64,000 nucleotides of DNA from Prevotella sp. UBA2850 (GTDB lineage Bacteria > Bacteroidota > Bacteroidia > Bacteroidales > Bacteroidaceae), in contig DEFO01000008.1 in NCBI GenBank assembly GCA_002350805.1, positions 20,780-84,779 on the forward strand, given 5' to 3'. A program made the position numbers and the translations under genes. Position 1 is the stretch's first letter. Each line of letters opens with the position of its first letter. The notes below the pieces were generated by a model. That model did not search any database. It saw nothing but the letters and a program-made list of their open reading frames with translations, and was not told where the DNA came from. Shown here piece by piece: positions 43,029-51,135 of the stretch.

Positions 43029-45265
43029 AACAGATATTGATGATCATGGCCATGTGCCTCTGCTTGTCGCAGACCACTATGGGACAGGAGAAGAGTGGAA
43101 GAAAGAAAGTGGCTGTCGTGCTCAGCGGTGGCGGAGCAAAAGGTATGGCCCATATTGGGGTGCTGAAAGTGCTCGAGCGGGCTGGAATACCCATTGACAT
43201 CATCACTGGCACCAGCATGGGCAGCATCATCGGAGGTCTGTATGCATGTGGCAACCGCGCCGAGAAACTGGACTCTATCGTCAGGGCGCAAGACTGGACC
43301 TACGTGCTCTCCGACAAAGACGACCTGAGCCATCAGAGTCTGCACGAGCGCGAGAAACAGAACACCTATGTCATCACATTGAGCCTGAACCTTGGGAAAA
43401 AACCTTCAGACGTGGGCGGTGGTATTATCTTCGGAAAGAACATCAACACGCTGTTCAATGCGCTGACGAAACCCTACAATGACTCTATCGACTTCAGCCG
43501 TCTGCCTATTCCCTTCGCCTGCGTGGCCACGAACATCATCGACAACACCGAGTATGTATTCCACAGTGGTGTGCTCAGCGTTGCCATGAGAGCCAGTATG
43601 TCTATTCCTGGTGCGTTCTCGCCAGTCAGAATGGGCGACATGTTGCTGGTCGACGGCGGATTACGCAATAACTATCCGGCTGACATCGCACGTGAGATGG
43701 GAGCCGACTATATCATCGGAGTGACGTTGCAGGGCAAGGGAAAGACTGCCGACGAGATTGTCTCTACCGGGGCTGTCATCTCGCAGATTGTAGACGTGAA
43801 CTGTAAAAACAAATATGAAGACAACGTTGCCATCACCGACATTCCTATCCGGGTGAACACCACGGGATATGGCACGGCTTCGTTCAATGCCGCTGCCATC
43901 GACACGCTCATCAGGAGAGGCGAGGAAACGGCCATGCAGCACTGGGACGAGCTGGTGGCGCTGAGAGAAAAACTCGGTATTAAGCCTGGTCAGAGGACAC
44001 GCATCCTCATCAACCGTAAACCACTGGTGCAAGTCGAGCGCCACAAGATAGGCGAACTGCGCTTTGTCAATATGACCGAGAGCGACGAGACATTCATTCG
44101 TCGGAAGTTCCGCTTGAGAGAGGGTGACAGTATCGACAACAACCGTGCCGACCTGATTACCACATCTATGCGCCTCGACCTCTTCTACAAGACAGCCGGC
44201 TTCAGAATAGAGGATAACGGTGCGACGCTGGCAGACGGCTCAAAAGCAGCCAAGGTCATCTTCACGGCTGGAGAGAAGAAAACAAACCAGGTGGGTGTCG
44301 GTGTGAGGTTCGACAACGAAGAGATGGTGGCGCTCCAAACCAATGCCTCCATCCCCCTGCACACCAAACAACCCATGGAGCTCGACTTCACGCTGCGCCT
44401 GGGTAAGCGTATCATGGCCCGCGCCGACTGGGCTTTCCACCCCGTCAACTTCCACCGTCCGACAGCTTCGTACGTGTTCCGCCACAACGATATCAATATC
44501 TACGAGTTTGGCGACAAGAGCTACAACCTTACTTATAATCAGCATACGGTGCAGCTGGCTCCCTTCAAGTTCAACGTGCGTAACTTCGACATCAGCATTG
44601 CTGCTGAGTGGAACTTCTATGATTTCCGTAACCTGCTGATGGACCAGCTGCCTGAACACCAGCGCAACCTGCCCGATAACATGCACACCATTTCTTATAT
44701 AGGGCAAGTAAACTACAACAGCGAGGATGAATGGTTCTTCCCGAGAAGGGGCGCCCGGTTCTTTGCGCGCTACTCATACATTACCGACAATTTTGTCAAG
44801 ATGAAAGACCATACCGGCATCCGCGAGTATAGTGCCATGTGGCGCATGTCGTTTGGTATGGGCAAGCACTTTACGCTGCAGCCAATGCTCTACGGCCGCA
44901 TGCTCTTCGGTGAGAACCCACCATTCATCGTCAGCAACATCATCGGAGGTGAATGGTTCGGGCATTACGTTGAACAGCAGCAGCCCTTCGTTGGTATCGG
45001 ACATGTGGAACAGGCGTGGGACAAGTTCGTGGCCGCTCAGTTGAAAGGACAAATCAACCTGACGCAGAACAATATCATCTTGCTCAAGGTCGCTGCCGGA
45101 CAGAATGCCGACGAGATAAAAGATCTACTTGATCACAGCACCATGCTCGGAGGCTCGGTGGGCTATTTCTACAACACGATGTTCGGACCGCTGGGCGCTA
45201 CGCTGAGCTATTGCAACCTGAACAAGAAGCCCGACTTTTTCATCAATCTTGGCTTTGTGTTCTAG
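43025..45265 (+). CDS. Patatin-like phospholipase with outer-membrane barrel
   Basis: A 746-aa secreted protein: signal peptide (1-20), patatin hydrolase domain (about 27-220), a POTRA-like linker and a C-terminal beta-barrel of the bacterial surface antigen type, ending with Phe (INLGFVF) as outer-membrane proteins do. The catalytic dyad is visible: oxyanion loop SGGGAKG, nucleophile Ser64 in GTSMGS, and Asp in LLVDGGLRNNYP near 209. The architecture is that of PlpD/FplA-type autotransported lipases (type Vd), which act on phospholipids. Its ATG overlaps the upstream stop. It probably arrived with the following gene (see the 18-base repeat finding). Confidence 0.92.
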   Translation: MKQILMIMAMCLCLSQTTMGQEKSGRKKVAVVLSGGGAKGMAHIGVLKVLERAGIPIDIITGTSMGSIIGGLYACGNRAEKLDSIVRAQDWTYVLSDKDDLSHQSLHEREKQNTYVITLSLNLGKKPSDVGGGIIFGKNINTLFNALTKPYNDSIDFSRLPIPFACVATNIIDNTEYVFHSGVLSVAMRASMSIPGAFSPVRMGDMLLVDGGLRNNYPADIAREMGADYIIGVTLQGKGKTADEIVSTGAVISQIVDVNCKNKYEDNVAITDIPIRVNTTGYGTASFNAAAIDTLIRRGEETAMQHWDELVALREKLGIKPGQRTRILINRKPLVQVERHKIGELRFVNMTESDETFIRRKFRLREGDSIDNNRADLITTSMRLDLFYKTAGFRIEDNGATLADGSKAAKVIFTAGEKKTNQVGVGVRFDNEEMVALQTNASIPLHTKQPMELDFTLRLGKRIMARADWAFHPVNFHRPTASYVFRHNDINIYEFGDKSYNLTYNQHTVQLAPFKFNVRNFDISIAAEWNFYDFRNLLMDQLPEHQRNLPDNMHTISYIGQVNYNSEDEWFFPRRGARFFARYSYITDNFVKMKDHTGIREYSAMWRMSFGMGKHFTLQPMLYGRMLFGENPPFIVSNIIGGEWFGHYVEQQQPFVGIGHVEQAWDKFVAAQLKGQINLTQNNIILLKVAAGQNADEIKDLLDHSTMLGGSVGYFYNTMFGPLGATLSYCNLNKKPDFFINLGFVF

Positions 45266-45324
45266 GGGCAGGGGCGTGAGAGTGTTCGTGTAATATGTAT
45301 TTTCAAAGCGAATGATACTGATAG

Positions 45325-48300
45325 ATGCAGCGTAGACTTGTGATCTTTCTCAGTTTCCTGATGTGCGGCTCACTGCTGATGGCACAGAAAAAGGTGAGCG
45401 ACATGGCCGCTACAGGTTCGTTTAACGACGGGCAGCGTGACGGCAGGAGAGAGATGTCCTATCGGCCAGAGGGAAAAGCATTTGTTTGCGTGAATGGGAC
45501 AAACCGATATACGCGTGCTCTTTATGGCGGTTATACGGAGTGGCGCCTTGAGACTAGCGACCGTCCCATCTTTGCCGTTTACAAGAAAGGTAACTGTCGG
45601 AATGTACGGTTCTATGTGGATTACAAGGATGCTACAGTCCGGCTAGATTCTACTGACTATTGTCGTGCGTCATACCAGTGTGGCCAGCGATGGTATGAGC
45701 TGAAAGACCAGCGGTGGGGAGCAGGCCAACTTAGAATAGAGGTTGCTGCTATGCACGACAAAGAGGGAGCAGCCTTTCGCTTTCAAACAACAGGTTTTGA
45801 TGGTGTTGTGAAGGTGAGAGCCGTTGTGAGTACGGTGCTCCGTCCGAAGATGCAGCGCAGTGGCGACTTGGGCGTTGATGCTCCCGATTGTTTTGATCCT
45901 GCTCCAGACGGTGACTGTGGAAGGGTGGATGTTGGGTTGGGCGATCAGCCGCCAGCAAACCAGGCCTTGTCGGTATTTAAGGGACAGCCTTTGTCGGCAT
46001 CCGAAAGAAAAGCAGGGCAAACAGTATGTTTGTTGTTGGAAGGCACCGACAGTCTGCATGTGGCGCCCGACTTCGATTTCGAAAGACTACAAACGCATTG
46101 GGCTCAGCTGCCCACTATCAGTTTCCAAACACCTGATGCTTTTATCAATACACTGGACGGCGCGCTGATGGCCGCAGCCGATGGTATCTGGGACGGAGAG
46201 ACGTTCCTGCATGGAGCCGTTGGCTGGCGCATGCCGTTGGCTGGCTGGAGAGCGGCTTATGCCAGTGATGTGCTGGGGTGGCATGAGCGTGCCCGCCTGC
46301 ATTTCAACGCTTATGCGGAAAGTCAGGTGTGTAGCGTTCCGCCAACGATTCCGCATCCTGCGCAAGACGTTGAGATGAACATGGCTAGGGCAGAGAAACG
46401 GTGGGGCACACAGATGTACTCTGACGGATATATCTGCCGCAACCCGCATCGTAATAACCAGATGCACCACTACGACATGAACCTGAACTATGTGGACGAG
46501 CTGCTGTGGCACTTCGAGTATGATGCCGACACAGTGTACATGCGCAAAATGTGGCCATTGCTCCAGCGCCATCTGGCTTGGGAAAAACGCAACTACGATG
46601 CCGACGGCGACCATCTCTATGATGCCTATTGCTGTATCTGGGCTTCCGACGCATTATATTATAATGGTGGAGCCGTCACCCATTCATCGGCCTACAATTA
46701 CAGGGGTAACCGGTTGGCCGCACGGATAGCTGAACTCATTGGCGAGGATGCCACTCTTTATCGGCAGGAAGCAGATGAGATTCTAAAGGCCATGAATAGC
46801 AGGCTTTGGTTGAATCATTGCGGCGTATGGGCTGAGTATCAGGATGGTATGGGCTTGAAACGAATGCACGAGAGCCCTGCTGTATGGTCGGTATATACGC
46901 CCATCGACTGTGGGGCATGCACACCGCTTCAAGCCTATGAGGCCACGCGTTACATAGACCATCATATCCCACATATTGACGTAGGAGACAGCGGGCTGCA
47001 GACCATCTCGACCAGCAACTGGATGCCTTATGCATGGAGCATCAACAATGTGGCTGGGGCTGAAGTGATGCATACGGCGCTGGCCTATTTCGAGGCGGGA
47101 CGCAACGATGAGGGTTTCCGGCTGATGAAGGCTAACATCTTAGACAATATGTATTATGGCCGTTCACCGGGAAACTTCGGGCAGCTGAGTTATTATGATG
47201 CGGCACGAGGAGAATGCTATCGCGATTTTGGCGATGTGGTGGGCATCTCGTCGCGCACCATTCTCCAGGGCCTCTTCGGTGTTGTGCCTCATGCGTTGGA
47301 GGGCAAGTGTGTCGTCAGACCCGGCTTTCCTTCAGAGTGGGACTCTGTTGCGCTGAAGACACCTTATATAGAATATACATACAAACGCAAGGAGGACAAG
47401 GTGCGCTTGGAGATTACACAGCATTTTCGCCAGCCCCTACAGATCGTTGTGCGTCAGAATTTGTCGCAAGGCAACTATCGCGACATGGTGGGCACAAACG
47501 AGGAACATCAAGTCGTTGAGTTCGATGTCGTTGAGGCAGAAAAGAAAAGTGTTGAGACAGATACGGTGAAGGGTGTTGCGGGTGTGGAGAACTCTACTGC
47601 AAGTGCAGCATCGATGGGTCTGCTGGAGCCACAGCCCTCTGGAAAGATGAAGACAATAGACCTCACACCGTACTTGAACGCTCATGTCACCGATATCTTC
47701 AAGAACCAATACGTGTCGCCCCGTCCACAGACAACCACCTTGCAGATACCCGTGCAGGGAGTGGGAGAGTGGTGCCATCCTAAGTATACGCCTGAGATTG
47801 ACGACTCGGTGTTCCGTACGTTGATTACCAAGGATGAGTTTGTGGTGGCTGGCGTTCCATTCCGCACGCCCAAGACAGGCAGAAACATCATCTACACCTC
47901 GTTGTGGGACAACTATCCCGATGAGGTGACGGTGCCTCTTCAGGGCAGAGCCTCGTGTGCCTGTCTGCTGATGGCCGGTTCGACCAACCACATGCAGAGC
48001 CGCATTGACAATGCCTTGGTGGTGGTCAGTTACAAAGACGGTTCTTCTGACACGTTGCGTTTGCGCAACCCTGACAACTGGTGCCCCATAGAGCAAGACT
48101 ATTATGTAGACCAACGGCAGTTCCGCACCGTCCAACCTCGTCCCTATCGCGTCAGTCTGGGCACTGGCATGGTGAGCCGCAATCTGGGCGAGGCCCTGAA
48201 CATACAGGGTGTTTACGGGCGCGAGATTCCGGGTGGCGCCGCACAATTGCTGTGCATGCCGCTCGATAAGAAGAAAAAACTGAAGTCGCTCAGCCTTCAC

Positions 48301-48357
48301 ACCCTCTCAAACGATGTGGTGGTGGGATTGATGGCTATTACTTTACAAGTTGATTAA
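45325..48357 (+). CDS. Large secreted DUF4450 protein, probable glycosidase
   Basis: A 1010-aa secreted protein; signal peptide (MQRRLVIFLSFLMCGSLLMA). The N-terminus REMSYRPEGKAFVCVNGTNR and TRALYGGYTEWRLETSDRP resemble the DUF4450 family found in Bacteroidetes polysaccharide loci. The middle (about 270-680) has repeated helices typical of an (alpha/alpha)6 barrel as in GH78/GH127-like enzymes, with YMRKMWPLLQRHLAWEKRNY and DADGDHLYDAYCCIWASD; acidic residues there could be catalytic. The C-terminal third is beta-rich. No activity can be assigned from sequence. The start at 45325 begins the signal peptide. It follows the patatin gene by 59 bases with no clear promoter. Confidence 0.75.
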   Translation: MQRRLVIFLSFLMCGSLLMAQKKVSDMAATGSFNDGQRDGRREMSYRPEGKAFVCVNGTNRYTRALYGGYTEWRLETSDRPIFAVYKKGNCRNVRFYVDYKDATVRLDSTDYCRASYQCGQRWYELKDQRWGAGQLRIEVAAMHDKEGAAFRFQTTGFDGVVKVRAVVSTVLRPKMQRSGDLGVDAPDCFDPAPDGDCGRVDVGLGDQPPANQALSVFKGQPLSASERKAGQTVCLLLEGTDSLHVAPDFDFERLQTHWAQLPTISFQTPDAFINTLDGALMAAADGIWDGETFLHGAVGWRMPLAGWRAAYASDVLGWHERARLHFNAYAESQVCSVPPTIPHPAQDVEMNMARAEKRWGTQMYSDGYICRNPHRNNQMHHYDMNLNYVDELLWHFEYDADTVYMRKMWPLLQRHLAWEKRNYDADGDHLYDAYCCIWASDALYYNGGAVTHSSAYNYRGNRLAARIAELIGEDATLYRQEADEILKAMNSRLWLNHCGVWAEYQDGMGLKRMHESPAVWSVYTPIDCGACTPLQAYEATRYIDHHIPHIDVGDSGLQTISTSNWMPYAWSINNVAGAEVMHTALAYFEAGRNDEGFRLMKANILDNMYYGRSPGNFGQLSYYDAARGECYRDFGDVVGISSRTILQGLFGVVPHALEGKCVVRPGFPSEWDSVALKTPYIEYTYKRKEDKVRLEITQHFRQPLQIVVRQNLSQGNYRDMVGTNEEHQVVEFDVVEAEKKSVETDTVKGVAGVENSTASAASMGLLEPQPSGKMKTIDLTPYLNAHVTDIFKNQYVSPRPQTTTLQIPVQGVGEWCHPKYTPEIDDSVFRTLITKDEFVVAGVPFRTPKTGRNIIYTSLWDNYPDEVTVPLQGRASCACLLMAGSTNHMQSRIDNALVVVSYKDGSSDTLRLRNPDNWCPIEQDYYVDQRQFRTVQPRPYRVSLGTGMVSRNLGEALNIQGVYGREIPGGAAQLLCMPLDKKKKLKSLSLHTLSNDVVVGLMAITLQVD

Positions 48358-48413
48358 CACATAAAAATAGTCATCTTTACAAAACAGAAACGTTCACAAT
48401 AAAAACAGAATTG

Positions 48414-48431
48414 TTACCTTCAGAGAAATGA
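48414..48431 (+). repeat. 18-base direct repeat, right copy
   Basis: Identical to 43011-43028. Here the last four bases (ATGA) begin the nucleotidyltransferase gene; the preceding bases are non-coding. Confidence 0.9.
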
Positions 48432-49150
48432 GACAAGCTATGATATTTGCAGCAGGGCTTGGCACCCGGCTGAAACCATTAACCGATAAGATGCCCAAGG
48501 CCCTTGTGCCCGTGGGCGGTCATCCGTTGTTATGGCATGTGGTGATGAGGCTCAAGGCTGCCGGCTTTGAGCGAATCGTGGTGAACGTGCACCATTTTGC
48601 TCAGCAGATTGTTGACTATGTGGAGCAAAACAACCGTTTCGGATTGGACATCCGCATCAGCGACGAGACGGCCATGCTGCTGGAAACGGGTGGCGGCATC
48701 AAGAAGGCATTGCCTTTGTTCGAGCCAGACAGTCCTGTATTGATTCATAATGTGGATATCCTGAGCAATGTGAATCTGGCCGCTTTCTATGAGAGTGCAC
48801 AGAACAATCCTGCCACGCTCCTGGTGAGCGAGCGGACCACCAAGCGCTATCTGCAGTTCGATGATGACATGCGGTTGACGGGCTGGAAGAATGTGGAGAC
48901 GGGTGAGGTGAAAGGGCGTGAGGGCCGAAGCCTGGCCTTCAGCGGCATTCATGTGGTCTCGCCGGCGTTGTCAGCGTATTTCAATATGATGCCTGAGCGT
49001 TTCGGGATTATCGACTTCTATCTGAAATGGTGCTCCGAGCTGACATTTAAAGGCTACCAGAAGACAGACCTTGAGTTAATCGACGTAGGAAAGCTCGACA
49101 CCCTCGCCTTGGCGGAGAAGGTTGTGGCAGAGCACGCTTCGCTCATTTGA
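48428..49150 (+). CDS. MurU-like sugar-1-phosphate nucleotidyltransferase
   Basis: A 240-aa cytosolic enzyme of the NTP_transferase (GT-A Rossmann) family that joins a sugar-1-phosphate to UTP or another NTP. GLGTRLKPLTDKMPKALV at the N-terminus is the nucleotide-binding signature; IHNVDILSNVNL contains the metal-binding Asp; ETGGGIKKALPLF and SGIHVVSPALS are further family blocks. Its length fits MurU, the MurNAc-1-P uridylyltransferase of peptidoglycan recycling, and the kinase-RapZ gene at 41448 is the AmgK-like partner. The start at 48428 follows directly from the 18-base repeat. The 3' end overlaps the convergent lipoprotein gene by eight bases. Confidence 0.88.
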   Translation: MRQAMIFAAGLGTRLKPLTDKMPKALVPVGGHPLLWHVVMRLKAAGFERIVVNVHHFAQQIVDYVEQNNRFGLDIRISDETAMLLETGGGIKKALPLFEPDSPVLIHNVDILSNVNLAAFYESAQNNPATLLVSERTTKRYLQFDDDMRLTGWKNVETGEVKGREGRSLAFSGIHVVSPALSAYFNMMPERFGIIDFYLKWCSELTFKGYQKTDLELIDVGKLDTLALAEKVVAEHASLI

Positions 49151-49511
49151 GCTCCACCTCGATGCTCTTCCGCCTGAATGCCAGGATGTTCTGGCGTAGA
49201 CGGGTAGCCGACTTGTTGAGGGTGTAGTTCTTCTGCGAGCGTCCTTGAATGACGGGGACGGTGAAACGGATGGACGAGCGGCTGGCGTCGTAGATGTATG
49301 GCAGAGGCTGGTTTCTCTCGTCGAGCAGGATGAGTGTATCGGCATTGGTGGTGCCCAGCCATTGATGCACTTCGTCGAGCCCAACCGTAACAGTTTTGTT
49401 GCGTTGAGGCTCGGTATAGGTGTTGGATACCAGTATGTTGACCGAGTTGTTGTTTTCGCATGCCGTCAATGAGAAGGCGGCGAGAGCGAGGATGATGAGT
49501 TTCTTGTTCAT
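49143..49511 (-). CDS. Small lipoprotein of unknown function
   Basis: A 122-aa lipoprotein: signal peptide MNKKLIILALAAFSLTAC with a clear lipobox (LTAC, Cys18). The mature part, ENNNSVNILVSNTYTEPQRN then LDEVHQWLG, LILLDERNQPLPYIYD and FTVPVIQGRSQKNY, resembles the N-terminal beta domain of DUF4861-like proteins but is far shorter. Only the last 122 codons of a longer open frame are real; upstream codons overlap the next gene in another frame. It overlaps the gene at 50965-49508 by four bases (ATGA). Confidence 0.75.
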   Translation of the reverse strand: MNKKLIILALAAFSLTACENNNSVNILVSNTYTEPQRNKTVTVGLDEVHQWLGTTNADTLILLDERNQPLPYIYDASRSSIRFTVPVIQGRSQKNYTLNKSATRLRQNILAFRRKSIEVELK

Positions 49512-50965
49512 TTTATTTCTTTGATGCTTTGAATGCCCTTTCTGCTGATGCAGACGCGATAGCGGCGGAAACGGGTGGTCTTCTCGTATTTGAATTGGAT
49601 GATGAAGTTCAGGTAGTAGACTTTTCTGCCCTCGGTCATCACATACTCGCCATTTCCTTTGTTGGCGCATAGCGGCACGTGGTTGTTGTCCATTTTGCGC
49701 ATAAACTCCGAAATGTTGTATCTCACGATGTCGTTGATGCCGCTCAGTGGATAGGGCGAAAGACGGCTGATGGCTTTGTGGTTCAGGTGGATGCGCTTGC
49801 GGTACTGGATGACCTGTTCCTCTACGCCGCGGCCGATGACCAGTGGAGACTTGCGGTTGCGGATCTTGCGTACGAGCGGGGAAATCTTCTCGGGAGCCAC
49901 GAAGTCGAAGCCCTCTTTGCACCAGCCCACGTTGAGGAATCCCACGCGGATGCCTATTTTGTAGTCGAAGAGCCGGCTGCTCAGTCGGTTGGCAAAGTAG
50001 ATACGCACCAGTTCCTTGATGCGGTCTTTGAACATGTAGCTGATAACCAGGGCGATGAAGAACGGAAGAGTGAAATTGCCATAGGTTTGTTGGAAGGCAA
50101 ACGAGATGACGGTGGCGAAGACCATCGACAAACCTGCCGCCAGGCTGAACACCATCTGCTCGAGGAAGACGGCATTGCGGCGCTTGTGGGTGGGCAGATA
50201 GAGGTTGCTCTCGATGTATTTCTTCAGCTGTCCGGCATGATAGACAAACTCGGTGTTCTTGTCGGCCCCGCCTTCTTCCACACAGATATAGCCCATTTGC
50301 AGGCGGTAGTCGTGCTCGCCATCGAGCACTTTCCGAATCATCGGCTCCACCTTCTCGTAGACGCATTGGGCATGAGCACGCAGATGGTCTATCAGGCGCG
50401 ATACGTGCTGCTCGACCACATTCGACATGAACTCGTCGCCATAGCGGAAGAATTGCATCTGTTGAGCAGGCGTGGAGTGTGCCATCATATCTCGGTCCAG
50501 TTGTCGGCACATCTCCAGGATGGCGGAGATGTCGTTCAAGACGCTCTCGCATTGTTGCTGAAGTTCGTCGCCCTCTTTCTTGAACAAGTCGCGGAAGGTG
50601 TCGCGCATGCTGCTTTTGAAGATAGAGGCATACATCTTGATTTCGCGCTCGTAGTTCTCCTGTTCGTCCTTGTCGGGCTTGGCTGGGAGGCTCAGGCAGG
50701 TCTCGCTCAGCCGGCGGTAGGGCAGGCAGTTGCTGGAGGCCAGCTCGGAAAGAGGGTAGAAGGGCGTGATGAGCCGGATGTAGGATAAGATGTCGCGATA
50801 GAAATTCTCTTTCAGATAGGTATGACGGTTCACGTCGAGCGTCTCAGGGATGTATATCCATGTGTTCATCTCGAAGTCGTTGCTGTGTGTACCGACGGTG
50901 GCCTTGTAACCCACCTTGAATTCCAGGGTGGTACGGTCGTGTATCTTGGGAAGTATATCTATCAT
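49508..50965 (-). CDS. Conserved-looking membrane protein, function unknown
   Basis: A 485-aa protein without a signal peptide. Residues 1-250 are soluble and largely helical (LSYIRLITPFYPLSELASSN, then charged helices with CESVLNDISAILEMC). Two transmembrane helices lie near 268-315 (MVFSLAAGLSMVFATVISFA and LPFFIALVISYMF). A C-terminal basic domain follows (RKIRNRKSPLVIGRG, YEKTTRFRRYRVCISRKG). I do not recognise the family. It is translationally coupled to a lipoprotein gene, so the pair may work together in the envelope. The start MIDILPKIHDRTTLEF is the first ATG. Confidence 0.8.
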   Translation of the reverse strand: MIDILPKIHDRTTLEFKVGYKATVGTHSNDFEMNTWIYIPETLDVNRHTYLKENFYRDILSYIRLITPFYPLSELASSNCLPYRRLSETCLSLPAKPDKDEQENYEREIKMYASIFKSSMRDTFRDLFKKEGDELQQQCESVLNDISAILEMCRQLDRDMMAHSTPAQQMQFFRYGDEFMSNVVEQHVSRLIDHLRAHAQCVYEKVEPMIRKVLDGEHDYRLQMGYICVEEGGADKNTEFVYHAGQLKKYIESNLYLPTHKRRNAVFLEQMVFSLAAGLSMVFATVISFAFQQTYGNFTLPFFIALVISYMFKDRIKELVRIYFANRLSSRLFDYKIGIRVGFLNVGWCKEGFDFVAPEKISPLVRKIRNRKSPLVIGRGVEEQVIQYRKRIHLNHKAISRLSPYPLSGINDIVRYNISEFMRKMDNNHVPLCANKGNGEYVMTEGRKVYYLNFIIQFKYEKTTRFRRYRVCISRKGIQSIKEIK

Positions 50966-51027
50966 ACGTTTTTATCTCTTGATTTCTATTGTGTTATATC
51001 CTTAGATTCCTTACTCGTTGTTCCAGC

Positions 51028-51132
51028 GTTGTAGAAGGCTACTCCAGCGTTGCAGAAGGCTACTCCAGCTTTGCAGAGGGCTACTCCAGCGTTGTAGAGG
51101 GCTACTCCAGCATTGTAGAGCATTACTCTGGC
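51028..51132. repeat. Five tandem copies of a 21-base unit
   Basis: Unit GTTGTAGAAGGCTACTCCAGC with small changes, at 51028, 51049, 51070, 51091 and 51112 (last copy most diverged). It lies just beyond the stop codon of the DASS transporter gene and is not read as protein. The length is a multiple of three but no start or gene signal exists. Confidence 0.9.
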
Positions 51133-51135
51133 TTG

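Noticed and set aside
43011..48431. The inserted block as an insertion sequence or transposon
   Set aside because: It carries no transposase, integrase or terminal inverted repeats. The 18-base duplication is longer than usual target-site duplications, so the mechanism is left open.
49143..50552. A 469-codon open frame on the minus strand
   Set aside because: Only its last 122 codons (from 49511) form a protein-like sequence with a lipoprotein signal. The first part lies under the membrane protein gene in another frame and is Arg/Pro-rich with no domain pattern.
51028..51132. Repeats as a CRISPR array
   Set aside because: The units are contiguous with no spacers, and no cas gene is present. 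The same holds for the 9-base and 8-base arrays.
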